DNA from: Sycobia sp. Sy_11
Taxonomy: Eukaryota > Arthropoda > Insecta > Hymenoptera > Epichrysomallidae
Direction: 5' to 3'
DNA length: 64,000 nt
Assembly (NCBI GenBank): GCA_018907035.1
Contig: JACCIC010000035.1
Span: forward strand, 1,502,001-1,566,000
In this document: positions 51,061 through 64,000 of the stretch, piece by piece
How the letters are laid out: each line of letters opens with the position of its first letter
How positions within the stretch are numbered: position 1 is the first letter of the stretch
Notes under the pieces: model-generated
What the model was told of the DNA's origin: nothing
Databases searched by the model: none
Seen by the model: only the letters and a program-made list of their open reading frames with translations
Translations under genes and position numbers: made by a program

Positions 51061-52528
51061 TTAAAGTCCTCGGCGGAGTATAGGGATCGATATTTAAGAG
51101 CAGGAATATGAGGAAGCTCGGTAGTAGCGTATGTGTATATGTATATATATATAAAACTATACACTCTACCTCCCGTTTTATATATCTTTCTCCCTGTCCT
51201 CAAAGCGCCGACGACGTGGTAAATGGCAACTTGCCGACGGACAGTTTACCGCGGCGGCGAATATTGCCGAGTGCGTCGCAATTTCATCACGTGCAGAGTA
51301 GCCCTATATACCCGCCTACGTAGCGGCGTCAGCCACGGAGAAATTTTCGTGTCGACGGTCTCTTTGACGGCGCGCGGGCGCGCGAAGCGTGTACAGCGCG
51401 CTCCGGAGTGCATGCGGTGGATCCCGGCGTACTTACGGAGGTAGGTGGATGGGGGCTGGGGGAGCGCTGTAGCCTTCTCCCCCTCCCGCCGACTGCGTCT
51501 ACGTCCCGAGAGCAAAGAGAGGATTATTTCGCCGCGGCATCCTTTGGGATTTAATAACTGAACGCTCGAGCCTCCCCGGGCCCGCGCTCTTCGTCATCCA
51601 CGACATAAACAACGCGAGAATCCGCGGGAGCCTCGCGGGGGAAGCTCAGCCGATAGTTCGGGTTGGAGCGGCCCGCGCCCTGTTTGCCGGGAGCAAATAT
51701 TACCGCGCAACCTTACCTACGCTTCTTATGCTTACTTCCCATCTACGGACCACTTTGGGCTCTTTTGAACGAACGGGGTACGACTTTAAGAGTTCAAAGG
51801 TTCCGCGGAAGAAGCAATGGAGATTGAGTTTTCGGATGCGTCGGCAGCAGAAAGATCGCTAGGGCCATGTCATGACGGTAGGGCGGATAATAATAATGAT
51901 CTTAATAATCCAAAAACTATATATATGGATGTATGTATGTGTGTGTATATATGTATGTGTATATATGTATATATGTCTGTAAATGTGTGTGTATATTTCG
52001 GCCTCCAAACGAAAAATAGGTCATTTCAAATGTTCCCAGTATTGACTAACATATAAAACTCTAAAATTTTTTTTGAATGCATTAAAAACGGCATATATAA
52101 GTTACTGTTTACAATTCAAAGCACTTTCATACTTGCACTATGTCTATGATCCACACTGTAGATGAAAATACAAATGCAAATTCGCCAGTTTTCGTCGTAA
52201 GAATTGGATGATGCATTTGGAATCGTAAAATGTTTATATTCTATCATACATACTGATACACACAAAGATTCTCTATATTAGAATAAAGATGCTCATTAAA
52301 TACGACAAGCGATTTACTCCGAACAATACAATTAGTTTGATTCCGCTACTATTTTAGTATGATCGTTATTATATTCGTATATATATATAGAAAGCCAATG
52401 GGAAATAGTGTAGACGTACTTATTGGGCTATTTGTCTTGGGCAAGTGCATTTATAAGTGGTAATAAAAATATATAATGACCCAGAAATGCAGAGACAGTG
52501 ACAAATGGGCGGATAGCCAGAGAAAACA

Positions 52529-52563
<35 letters not shown>

Positions 52564-55280
52564 AGAACCGATTAGGTTGGTTTACGATGGGCTCGAAAAA
52601 GGCTATTCCAGGTGAGACTGGGAGAGAGAGAGAGAGAATAAAAAAGAGGGGAGGTGAGGCGCCCGTTGAACATCACGAGATAGCGGACGATTTTATGGGC
52701 GTAGATAGCGTGTACGTGTCGGACTGGAAAGGATTATCGACAAATTCGCCAGCCGGTCAAGCATTGCCGGCGTGACGAACGGTAATCTCGTCAAGCAGTG
52801 CTCCGATGTGCGCGTCGGAAGATGGGTGGGGGGGGGGGCGAGGATGGACGACGAGGCGTCGCGAATCCGCAGCTGCGCCGGGGCCGTGTCGCGTCGGGCG
52901 CAATGCCTTTGCTGTCCATATTTGATAATCGACGGGTATAAATTAATTCGACATTAATGAAACCCATTGGCAGCGATCGGTTATTGTCGAGAGGGGCGGG
53001 TTGTAATTAACTCCGCGGCATTGCCCGCTACACATGCTCGTCAAGTTCCCCGCGTAAACCGCTTTATTGTATTCGCGGTTGGGATCCCCGCCGCCCCCTG
53101 GCGCCACACCCTCCCGGGCTTACATACAATGATGGAATCGCTAAATGGAAAGTTAGCACAGTCCATTAATTACTGGAAAGTTCTTTTAATTTTAAACTCG
53201 ATAGTCTCGCGTGTCGTGTGAATGTAAAACTGTATTCAGAAGCCGCCGAGGTTCTTATCAAAGCTGTCAACTTTAATTAAACTTTTCATAACTTAATGAA
53301 CTTTTAGTTAAATGTATCTTTGGAGCTAGTTGAAAATTTCCTGCATTTAATTACTAACCTTTTTTAGCCAAAGTTAATATTTGGGGTCAAGATTAAGATA
53401 GTACTTATATAAATCGCAAATTTAATATGGTTATTTAAAATAAAATCTCAAAAACTTGTAAGTTTTTGTTCGAAGCTAAATTATTGTTAACTTTCTTAAG
53501 ACTTAAACGTATTTTAGAGAACAGAATTATCTCTCTTTTCTTAGTTTTATTTTTAATAAGAAAATATTTTGATCGAACACCGAGAATAAATGCTTAAAGA
53601 TACTGAAGAAAATCTCATTATAATTTTCATGGAAAAGTATTGATAAAGATTTCGGATAATAATTCAACTAGTTCGAAAAATGAATGGCTTGATGAATGAA
53701 GTTATTTAATTATTTATTTAGCAAAAATTGAATACTATAACGATAAATATGAGAGCTTGTTAGTGTAGAAGGTATAGAGATCAGCCCTCTTACGTATAAA
53801 TATCAAGTACTACACTTTGTTTGCCAAACCGAGGTTACACAAGTTGCAGAGTTTAAATTCTACTCATTCCGACATTTTCCAAGAAAATATTATGCGATGT
53901 AAAATAAAGATCCGTATATCTCCAGCTAATATTGAAAGAGCCTTTTCAACCTCAAATAAGCAAGGAAAACCAGAATAATTCTACGGATATTATAGTCTTA
54001 AATTACATCATGTATATATTTATTTAAACACAGGCTCACTGCCTAAACCGTAGCGAATAGTAAAGCCGTTACGTGACGACGTTGTTCCTGCACGATTCGT
54101 GTGGAGGGATGTGGCGGGGGCGGAGGACGGTGGCCAGGGCTACCAGCGCGACGATTCGGCGTCGGGTCGCGCGCGGTTGTGCGTCGCGACGTGTACGCGC
54201 GCACCGGGGGGCCGGTGATGTATGGGAATATAGAGGAGGGGTGGGGCCGGGTGCTGCCATGGCAAGCCGCGCGCAGCCGCGCCCGCTCTCCCCGCCAAAC
54301 AAAGCTATGGGAATCATAACTCATTGCACTTATACGTCCGTGGCATCGCGACGTACCCCGCCCCCCCCTCCCTCCGCCCCATCGGCCCAAGATCGCGGCT
54401 CGCGCTTTTGCCAGACAGTTCGCTTACGCCGCTAAGGGTATATCTTAATCGAGAAGGGTGCTTCGCGGCGTGCGTGGGCCAAAAGAGAGGGGCGGGGGTC
54501 GGGATCGGACGTCGGGATATGTATATATCGCGCCCTCGCCCTCTCGCTTGTTTATAGGTCGTAAAAAAAGTAGCAGTTCTTGACAGCGACGTTCGTCCTT
54601 TTTTTTTTTTTTTTACTCACATATGTACATGTCCTTTCGATAAAGAGCCTTTAACGTGACACTTTTACGATCGTAAGCCCCCGCTAATCTACATACGATT
54701 GTAAAGCTGCTATTACTGCTTGTTTTACTACAAATATGGTACCGCTGCTTTGCGTTCGTAACACTTTACGACGCCGATGGCTGGAGCGCTCGAACGGTTA
54801 TGCTTGTCTGGATAATTCTAATTTCTGCACACTTTTCTTTATATTATATATTATTTATATAGTTTTTATTAATGATTTTATCAAATTACTAAGTAAAACA
54901 GAAATATAATGTTGAATTTGTTAGAGTTGCTTTATCCGACTATATTCGACTACTTTTTCAGTAGTACAATCTCCATATTGTCAGGCGCAATCGTTTAAGA
55001 TAATTTCATCCCGAATTCGTAATGATATTTCCGAGGGATGCCGAAACTTCTGAATGTTACAGGTCACTCAGATACAGTCTATATTCGAAATTAATTAACG
55101 AATAACATGCACTTTATGAAAACAAGGGAGCTTCATTAAGTGCAAGTCATGTCGCGCATTTATCGTTGAATTGCAGAGCGCAACTCCTCAGAGTGGCACG
55201 GGGACGTGTGAATTTCCCGCTCACTTAATACAACCGCACATATAAATACACATCCACATTCATATAAAATAGATATACGC
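51061..55280. other. Intron segment with GC islands at 51.1-51.9, 52.5-53.2 and 54.0-54.6 kb
   Basis: GC-rich islands separated by AT-rich DNA. Frames of 115-120 codons on opposite strands at 54.0-54.4 kb are Pro/Arg-rich and mutually overlapping, as expected of GC-rich non-coding DNA. No gene recognised. Confidence 0.45.
52529..52564. repeat. (GA)n microsatellite
   Basis: GA array of about 35 bp. Confidence 0.95.
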
Positions 55281-55283
55281 AAA

Positions 55284-55284
55284 A

Positions 55285-55316
<32 letters not shown>

Positions 55317-55320
55317 ACAC
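55284..55320. repeat. (CA)n microsatellite
   Basis: CA array with one AGA interruption. Confidence 0.95.
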
Positions 55321-57490
55321 ATATATATAAAATGCGCAACAGCAGTTCACACAGTCGCCGGCATTAACGGAATCGAGTTTTCTATATACGTGCAGAGCTC
55401 GCGCGTGTTTGGAGAGGCAGAGTTTAGTCCCGACCCTTTTCTCTGTCCAGTCAGATCCTCGTATACCTCTCCGGAACAGACAGCGAACGAAGACGACATT
55501 GATTTTGTACCGGACAGGTAATTATAGGGGGAATCTGCAGCAGGCAATTTCGCTACTTCGCGATGCACTAGGAATTATCGAATTTTACTCTTCCCCCCCC
55601 CCAGCCCCACCCCCAGTCTCGTCCGGACTGAAATGACGCGATGCGATATCCAGTTTCCATTCTTACAACTTTTTTGCGAACGGAGCATTTGTAGCATCAT
55701 CGCCGAACGCAGGTCAAAGACCGGGGCTCTGCCGCTGACAAGGTCCAAGGGATGGAGGACGGTTCCGCGCGCGCGGCACCGCTCATAATTTGCCCCGTTT
55801 TACTTCCAATTCTCGGGTGCGCTGCACCGGAGAATTGCGTTCAGAGGCCGGCGATGCGAGGCGAGCGATTGAGCACGCCCTCGGGCAAAAAAAGACGGCG
55901 TCCGATGTTATTTCGATAAATTTCGCCATCGAAAGTGGTAGCTCCTAACTCTATCTTGAGAAGTCAGCTCCTGGGCGAGTATCGCGGAAGAGGAGGAAAG
56001 AGCGAACGGATATCCACGTACGCCGACGCGTCAAAATTTCGTTCTACGCCTGCGCGGATCCTCGTCTCTATCGATGGAACGAGCGAGGCTGGCATTTCTG
56101 CTTTCTGAATTGCGCGAGTATTAAAGAAATCAACTGAGTAAAAATATTTCGAGCAGCGCGAAAAAAAAAGTTTAGTCGTGTCCGGGTCTATATAACCTCG
56201 GCCCCGTCATGACCGGAAGTCGCTTGTCCCGGAGCCGGTGCTACGATTTACTGCCTATATTACGAGAACTTAATGATCAGTCGTAAAGAAGATTTACGAA
56301 GGCAATTTCAAAGTTGAAATCTCCGTCTCAAATTCGACTGTTATCAATCGAATAGCCACTGGGAGCCCTTGAATAAAGTTACGATTCTTTATCACGAACG
56401 TATGTTTATTATCCTCGGAATCTTGCTTGATGTTTAAACCTGACCCCATTGTCGCTGTTTGAAGAAAAAACTTTTTCGAAAAATATATTTTCGTAATACT
56501 TGACCTTTATTTTTTTTTATTTTCTACTTCCACTGCGCTAACCTTACGTATTTGATTATAATGTATGCGTTAAATCCTTATCAACTTGTCCATGAGATCT
56601 ATATGATCTTTCTTTCATGTCCTCCTGTAATGTTGCAATTACCGGGTTGCGATATTTATACCTTCTCACATTTTTCCTCTATTTCGCTTTGTTTTTTTTT
56701 TTATCTCAATTGTCCGATGACAATTGCTTTTCCAGATTAACTTGGACGAACGCCCAAAAACTAATTAAAAGAATCGAGTGCATTTTTGAAAAGCACCAGG
56801 GTGCTGTTGCAATGCGACGGTCAAATACGTACAACAAGCAGATGAATTTTTATTATTGGTCGCGCAGTAACGGGAACGCGAAATTAATTTGAATAGCGAT
56901 GTAGTCCGGAGAAGGGGAGTGGCAGTACCTGTGTACGAACTAGGAAAATCGAAGAGCAGCCCCCATCAGACGTATAAGCTGAAATACGGGTCTCTCCGAC
57001 GGCGCGTGCATTCTGTAGTGCGTGCAAAGCCGTAAAAAATATAATCGTTGCCAGTGCGCTCCCGAGCTTCGAACTGTTTTTCAGCAAAAAGCTCCCTTGT
57101 CACCCCTCCCTCCAGAATATAGTAAATTCGGCTCACACTTACACTGGCGTGTGCCCGCGAGCACACAGTTGAACTACCGCAATTTCTCACTTTGTGACGA
57201 AAGAAATAGGGAAAATTAAAAATTGTTGCTGCATGCGACCAAAAAAGGTTCAATTTTACTGAGGTTGAATGGAAATAGAAGAAGAAGACAAAGGTATTCG
57301 GGAGGTTGTGGACGGCTCGAAGGCGTTATGTAAAGAAGATTTCGCCCGCCTGAAAATGCTAAAGTGCAAATTTAAAATTGTAATATAAAAGGCATTCGGA
57401 TAGTGTTCGTGGTATTTGCCACCACGTTCTAGCAGAAAACGAATTTTAAAAGAGAGCTGGAATCTTTTTGATGTAAGAACAACTCGAGCA
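55321..57490. other. Intron segment with a mixed GC island at 55.4-56.3 kb
   Basis: Balanced-to-GC-rich DNA with short C-runs, then AT-leaning DNA. No supported coding frame or RNA gene. Confidence 0.5.
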
Positions 57491-57493
57491 TTT

Positions 57494-57625
57494 GTTCGAG
57501 CCGTTCCAACATATCAAACGATAGAGCTGATCGAACTGTTCGAGCCTTGTAAACATCTCAAACGTTAGGGCAGTTGGAATTCAGCTGTTAGAGTTCATCG
57601 AACCGTTCGAATAATATTTACATGG
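57494..57625. repeat. Diverged 44-bp tandem repeat
   Basis: Copy 1 (57494-57537) starts GTTCGAGCCGTTCCAACAT and copy 2 (from 57538) starts GTTCGAGCCTTGTAAACAT. Both continue CTCAAACG/ATCAAACG-like then TTAGGGC/ATAGAGC-like sequence. A third partial copy starts at 57605 (GTTCGAATAATATTTACAT). The repeats are old and diverged. Confidence 0.6.
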
Positions 57626-58154
57626 AATGGTATCAGAAAATATCAAGGCTGGAAATATTTCGATATTCGAAAAAGTCAACCAGGTACTGAAATATTCGAG
57701 TTGTTCGAACGGAACGAATTTTCATACGATTCCTTTAGAGTACCAACAAAAATCCCAGCCTTAGCTTAAAATAATTATTTTTGTAAATCAAATAGGGGAA
57801 CAAAATAAAGTAGGTCAGTCCGCGAAGAGAATTAAAAAAAAAAAAAGAAGAACGAGCTTGACGATTATTCAGCAAAAGAGCCGCCCGGAAGATGGATTCG
57901 ACGGCAAGGAGGGGCGGTGTAAATGCGAAACGCTTCTCGTGTACCTATAAGTCACTGTCGCGCTTGCTCTCCGGAACTACCATACGTAAGAAATTCCATT
58001 AGCGCGCGGGCGCGCGAGGACGTAATAAAGCGCGCAAATAGGAAGGTGCCGGGCTACTGGCCCAGTAGTTCGGGTCTCGGCTAGATGGGAGGGGGCCGTG
58101 CATCGATCTAAATTAATCGCCTCGTTAATATCCGTGAACTAATTGCAATATTCG

Positions 58155-58198
<44 letters not shown>

Positions 58199-60820
58199 CC
58201 GCTGAATCTACTCCCGCAATTCCCCCCTCCCACCACCCTTGCCATGCCTTTTCCCGCATAGCAGTTTACTTTCCCGTACCTCGCCCTTAATATAGGGGCG
58301 ACAGACGAACCTGCGCGTTTATTACAACACTGGCCCTGGTTGACCTCGGCGAAATATTTAGCAGCTCCGATCTCTTTGGAGAACGGATTATTCGCGCTCA
58401 AGCGCACGGCGTCGCGGCGCCGCCTCATTCGTCCAAGTGGATGATCATCGAGGCAAGAGACTTTTTCCGCAATTGTGGGCCATTCCCCAGCTCTCCCAGA
58501 TCCCTCTTCTTTCTCAGAGTGCAAATTCACTCGGAAGTTAGTTGGGCCGAGGGGAAGAGAGAGAGAGAGAGAGAGAGAGACTGTGGGTCTGTGTACGAGC
58601 ACTCGTGTATACCGCGCGTGCGAGCAAGTTGCGCGGCGCAAATGCACGGAAGGAGCTGGTGTAGCGCAGCTGGCGCGGCCCGTTAGCGAAATTACGCGGT
58701 GTTGTATTCCCCCGGGTCTACAACTTACTTCAAACATCCGGGAACTTGACGTTCGAACACCCTCCTCGCGCGCTCGGCCTTTTGCCACAACCGACCGGGC
58801 GTCTGTATCGCGCGTGAGGCAGGGGCAGGGGGATCGCGAGGCGGTCATCATGCAAATGGAGTATTTGCACCAGCCTCGCTCAAAGTGGCGTTAACAGCGG
58901 CGGATGGACTCGCGGCGGACTTTTTGTTTCCTATTCGCGCCGGTTCCATATGCGAACGAGGCAAGGGCGGCCAGAGAGAGTCGCCACCTCTTTGCCCGAG
59001 TTAAAACTTTATCGACAAATCCTCGGGCGGGTTTTCGTAAATAAAATACTTTTGCGAAAGTCTAATGCAATTTTGCCGATTTCAGTGCCCGACCCCTGGA
59101 AAATCTATAATTTAAGCACGCGAGTACGTGATCAGGTTGATTCGAATTAGGCGGTTGACGCAAATAGGATATACTCAGCGATGATTCTGGAACCGTCCAG
59201 CTTGACCAAATTGCAGGAGAATTTGAAAGTTCTCATTTGTGATTAGTGAACGCCATATATCTGAAGTGCTCTTTTATCTGCTCAAATATTTTTATCAGGA
59301 CTAGAAAGTTTTAAATGCTCGAACATGTTCGACTCTCTCAAGCTTTTTAAACATACATACAGTCCTATTTTCATTATGTACGTATCCACGGCATTTTATA
59401 TTAATTTATATACAGTCGCTGCTTTACGGGCAAATTGATGTAATTATAAATTTTTTACGTCAATGAAAAAACTGTTAATAATAGTATTAAAATCTTGACT
59501 ATTACTTAGAGGAAATATTCAACAGGTAATCGTCAACTGACTAAGTATTTAAAATAAACATTATTTGCCTGTATACAATTCATTAAAGTGAAAATGTATG
59601 GCTTACTCGGTTGAAATGAGGAAAGAGTCATATTTTATAATAGTACAAAGTTAAATTCCCGAACTTTGACGTGTGACACATTTTGTTCCCCTCCAAAAAA
59701 GATGCTTTAAATAAAATTCAGCTTTCGCCAACGTCTCTCGTCTTCTCTCCCCTCCTTTCAGCACTATATATTCATGGTATTGGTGTATTTCAATTCCATC
59801 GTTACTTTTTATCTGAGGATTGCGGGGAGAAAAATCCTCGGCCAAAATCAGGTTTCGACTGGGAGCCTCCCACTTCCCATCTCTACCGCCCACAGCCGCA
59901 CATCCGAGAGAGCCGTCGGTGTCGAGAGGGAGGGGAGGGGGGGAGATAGCGCTTCGCACCGTTCGTCTTGAAAGTCCTGCATATTCAGGGACTTTTACAC
60001 GAAATGCCAGGAACATTGTTATGCTAAGATCGCGAGAAGACTAGCTCTTAGCATATTTTGACGATATTTTCGCTCGCCAGACTACAGCCGGTTCTGGTGT
60101 ACCACCTTTCACCCGTTCTGGAATACTCCTTCCATTTTCCTCCTCGAGCCTGTCCCCGAGTTCCGGCACTCCTCCCCCCCGCCCATCCCCCCATTTCCGC
60201 GGACCCTTTTTTCATCTCGCATTTGCATCTACCACTTTAATTAACTCGGCCGTTATTTCAGAGATGGAAGAGAGGCAGAGAACCGGGCAATTTTCGGGCG
60301 AGTCCCACTAAAAATCGCTCAATGGATTTCCCGTTGAAGTGAGCATCCTCGGTTGCAATATGTATTCGGTGCCTCTAAAAATTCCTAATTAGCCGTAGCC
60401 CCAGTGACTCTCTCAATTTATGTAAAAGGCTCGCTGCCTCAATAATGATCACAGCTATTGGACCTACATTTTGGACGAGAATCAACGAGAATTATTCCAG
60501 AAATGTAAATTTTTTGAACGAGACTAAGAAATTACGTAGTTAATATACGGTGGTAAAAAAAAAAACACCGAACAAACTGTTCGACTGTGCTTCACTTATC
60601 AATGTAGAACATCCCACTTTAAGCATTGTTATATAAAATGTTGCTGTACCAAAACGTTTCGAGCGATCCGACACTACACCTATAGTCCAGAAACATGAGC
60701 AGAGGGAAACTTATTAAAATTTCAGGTAGGTCGCCGCACTAACCCTCTGCGGCAAAACGGTAGGAAGTCGCTCTTTCTCTAGTACCTATCCATTTGCCTC
60801 TCTTCCTCGTTCCTTCCTCT
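57626..60820. other. Intron segment with GC island at 57.9-59.1 kb
   Basis: GC-rich island with GA arrays, then mixed DNA to 60.8 kb. The 247-codon minus frame (58851-58108) crosses two GA arrays and has no domain. No gene recognised. Confidence 0.5.
58155..58195. repeat. (GA)n microsatellite
   Basis: GA array of about 40 bp. Confidence 0.97.
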
Positions 60821-60823
60821 ATT

Positions 60824-60824
<1 letters not shown>

Positions 60825-60898
<74 letters not shown>

Positions 60899-60915
60899 CT
60901 TTCTATCTCTCTCAT
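60825..60915. repeat. (CT)n then (CTAT)n microsatellite
   Basis: CT array to about 60881, then four CTAT units and a degenerate edge. Confidence 0.97.
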
Positions 60916-63900
60916 ATCTCCTTTATATCTCGAGCTCTGCCTTTTTAATGTTGATTCATTTATTCTTTCATTCGCTAGACCATCGTAAGTCCTGCATAAA
61001 GATGTAACCTCAAAGGATGAATTTAGAGAATCAAAAAAAAAAGAAAAAAATACGCTCGTAGAATTTACAACTTTTAAATTGTATTAAATGAAACATAAAT
61101 ATCTTCTTGGATTTTGAGTTATAATAATTAAATATTTTTTTCATTATATCGCGCAACAAGTTCGCAAGCATATTAAATTAAAATTACATACGTACTTTCT
61201 AAAATTGCGAATTCGTTTTCATCTCATGATATTTGTAATAAATCATAGTTTTTTTTATTCAATATTCTCCATAATACAACTCAAACAATTTTTGAAATAG
61301 CGGGTGAAATTTTTAATTAAGGTATGGGATTAAGAGGCGTATAAGAGTGTGTGTGAAATATAATAATACTGTGGAGAAATAACGGATAGGTGCCGTATGT
61401 AATCGATCTTCTTATAATATTTCGCGTATGTGTAACTTGAATGTGAGAATGAGGGTGAGAGAAATCCATCTTCTGGGACCAGCGCAGTTGACGCGTGTCG
61501 AGTGAAAATCCAGAAGCACGATATAACGGTCTACAGATACAATCTCAGGAGATATAAAAATTTTCAGCCCGTGCCCGCGATCTGGAAAAATGCGTCAGGA
61601 AAAGGTGCTACATAGATTTTTTTTTTCATTTCTCATCCCCATTCTCTATAACTATATTACTTGATTTCAAAATTGTTGAACAATTTACCAAGTGTGGGAA
61701 ATTGCTATTGCATGTGTTTATAAAATATTCATACAGCGTAATATAATTTTCGGCCCAATATATCGTAGCATGACAGTCGCAAGAACTATGCTACTCGAGG
61801 CTATATCCGAAAGTTCATTCAAGAAATTTTCTGAAATTATATGCGGTATTTTCATGAAAACATCTAGAATTTTTAAAAAGAAATATCCGAAACAATGGGA
61901 CAGTAAATTTGTGCTCTGGAAAGTAACCGGTATCATTCAAATGTGATACTATAATTGAAATGAAAAACAAATTGATAAAACTTGCAGCGAAGCACAAATC
62001 GCGCTTTTCATGATAATTTTAAATCAAATAAAATTAGCATCAGAAAAGGAATAAGCGAAATTGAAAAGCAATTTTTCGCCGAGCAGTGATGCGTAGAAGA
62101 AATGAATTCGGGTCTCGAGTTTGAGGCGTTTGAAAAGAACGCTGATGCGGTGCAATGGAACACTCCAGAAGCAAAGGGGATGAGGAAGGAAGAGAGAGAG
62201 AGAGAGAGAGACAAGTATGGATCGGAAGAAAGAAAATTGTGTTCGAACATTGAAATGAGAATCTACGACCTGCTGAAATTGAAGTCATTGCTATTCGAAC
62301 CTTATAATGACAGATCGTAACTTCCTATCGCATGTTTCTATTGACGAAATTAATGATGTTTGACAAATAACTTTAATATCATTTTCCATCGATCTGCAAA
62401 AAAAAAAAAACAATTGGAAAATAAATTCTTGAATAATATAAAAAATACATAACTACAATAGACTATAACGAGAATCGATCGCTATTTAAATAATCCATAA
62501 TAGTTAAAAATTAATATAATTTTTTCATTTTATCTAGAATAAAACGAATAAGGTATGTCGTTCATCTATCTGGTGAAATAAGAAAACCTTTGCCCTTTCC
62601 GAATATCTGAGATTTGATATTTGTATTTCGTATTTTTAGAAAATTTAAATTCAATCGAACAGAAGTGAAGAACAGAGGAGAGAAAGAAGGAAGGTTAAAG
62701 TATTGCTTTTGGCACCTGATGTTTCTTATTTTTCTCGATTCGTCTTCGTTTCTTTCGTTATCCTTGATATCGATTTTTCTCTCCTACGAATAATCGAGCT
62801 TGCAATAATTTGCAAGACTTGCAATCATTGCTTTTTTATATAGAAGATGAAAATCTAGTATAATCTTTTTCCCGTCACATTTTAATTTAATAAAGTTTTT
62901 ATGCCAATAATAAAATTAAAACATAATGAATATCAACAAGTGAAACTATTTTAAATATGAATATACTTATTTATTTGTCTAATATAATGCATCGAAGAAG
63001 TTTCATGTAATTAGTGTAATAATAAATCTAATTTAAAATACCATTTTTATTACTACTGTATATTTTCCATCTACACAAACTCATATGGGTTATTCATAAA
63101 GCATTTCTTTTTTCATCAAAACTTTGGCGAAAGTTATAATTACATATAAAAATGTGAAAATTGAAGGAATCTTATTGTTCTACATTTGATTATATTTATA
63201 AAGTTCACTTTACTACAGTAATAAAAACTTAGTCGACAAAAATGATTATAATTTATTCATTCAAATTTATGCAAACTGTTCTTACTTCTTCATATTATAT
63301 TTAAACTGAAGACGTATTATGTTAAATGGAAAGATCACCGTGAAATTGGATTACCAACTCTAAAAAAGTCGAATTAAAAATGTTATTCAAGAGTGCATGA
63401 AATAATTTAAAGACTAATTATAAGAAAGGAAATGCTAAGTTGGCCTATTCACTTAAAAAATATGAGCGCCCATAAGATATAGTAAGCGCTGGATGCACAA
63501 AGGTAGATGGATAAGAGGAGGTCGTGGGACGATAGGAGAGGGACTAAGGGAGATATAGCTGATACGAATCCCGCAAAGTTACACAGTTGCGCAGGGTTGA
63601 AGGGCGACAAATTGCGATTAGGCGTCAGCCGGCTCGGCTCGCCTTGCAATCCATTAGAGAACCAGACGTCTTTTACCGATGCCGAGAGAAACGGAAGCTG
63701 AAGAGAGATAGAGCGAGGCAGCGTGAGGGGGGACGAAAAGGGGTGGTAGGAGAGGGAGAGAGAGAGCAAAAGGGAGAAAACGCGGATGAAGCAAGCGCAC
63801 CAACCACGCTGGAATATCTCCTGATTAAAATTTCTGCAAACCGTATTCCTATCCTCCTTTCTCCTCATTCCCGTGCCATTTTTTCGCCGCACTAACGCCG

Positions 63901-64000
63901 CAGCTGCAGCGGCGCTGCTCGAATGTACGTATGAGCGAGCTTCTCGCGCGCGTGTGACTTTCAAACTATAGCTTATGTTGCCCGCTCCTGGAAACAGCGA
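60916..64000. other. Intron segment, mostly AT-rich, GC-leaning at the far end
   Basis: AT-rich with a short GA array near 62190-62210. From 63480 to 63960 composition becomes balanced, with a purine-rich tract. I found no K2P 5' exon or other gene here. Confidence 0.5.

Larger units (their letters stand above)
15365..64000 (-). other. Upstream intron of the K2P gene, more than 48.6 kb, 5' exons not found
   Basis: The exon at 15364 begins inside the GYG codon, so an upstream exon encoding M1, the cap and a TTIG-type filter half must exist. I scanned the minus strand by eye for a donor preceded by two Thr codons and Ile or Val (ACN ACN AT/GTN G|GT) and found none up to the window edge. The interval is therefore one intron, or an intron plus an unrecognised nested gene. 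It alternates AT-rich stretches with GC-rich islands and microsatellites. An eye scan can miss an exon. Confidence 0.6.

Noticed and set aside
58108..58851. 247-codon minus frame
   Set aside because: Crosses two GA arrays (Ser-Leu repeats). No domain in the remaining parts.
32380..60710. Possible K2P first-pore exon ends at ACCTATC or ACCTATAG-type donors (for example 60680)
   Set aside because: Reading back from these donors gives stops or residues such as FWTIG without a pore helix. None gives the expected TTIG/TTVG context.

Overview
This is eukaryotic nuclear DNA, most likely from an insect. A hymenopteran is my inference from the insect-type K+ channel, the mosaic of very AT-rich and GC-rich blocks, the many (TA)n and (CT/GA)n microsatellites, and abundant CpG. 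There are no bacterial-style operons. Nearly all long open frames are chance frames in GC-rich or dinucleotide-repeat DNA.

One gene can be defended. It is the 3' part of a two-pore-domain (K2P, TWiK-like) potassium channel on the minus strand, in three exons: 15364-15159, 14551-14266 and 12008-11728. Their splice sites and phases fit together (phase 1 entry, then 0, then 1). They encode the end of pore loop 1 (from the YG of GYG), M2, a cysteine-rich cytoplasmic loop, M3, pore loop 2 (TIGFGD) and M4. The frame stops at a TGA (11730-11728) that is followed in the same frame by 86 further sense codons with strongly coding-like composition, down to a second TGA at 11469-11467. This candidate stop-codon readthrough (or recoded/edited) extension is the most interesting signal in the window.

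The exon that should precede 15364 (M1, cap domain and the TTIG part of the first filter) was not found anywhere up to 64000. The rest of the window above 15364 is therefore best read as one intron longer than 48 kb, possibly containing unrecognised genes or regulatory DNA.

Layout: 1-11257 is downstream intergenic DNA with GC islands near 0.9-2.4, 5.6-6.3 and 9.3-11.0 kb. 11258-15364 is the channel gene. 15365-64000 is the giant upstream intron, with GC-rich islands about every 2-5 kb, many microsatellites, a broken retrotransposon gag-like relic (16.5-16.8 kb), a 370-bp MITE-like inverted-repeat element (18.9-19.2 kb) and a diverged 44-bp tandem repeat (57.5 kb). I recognised no tRNA, rRNA, CRISPR array or other RNA gene.
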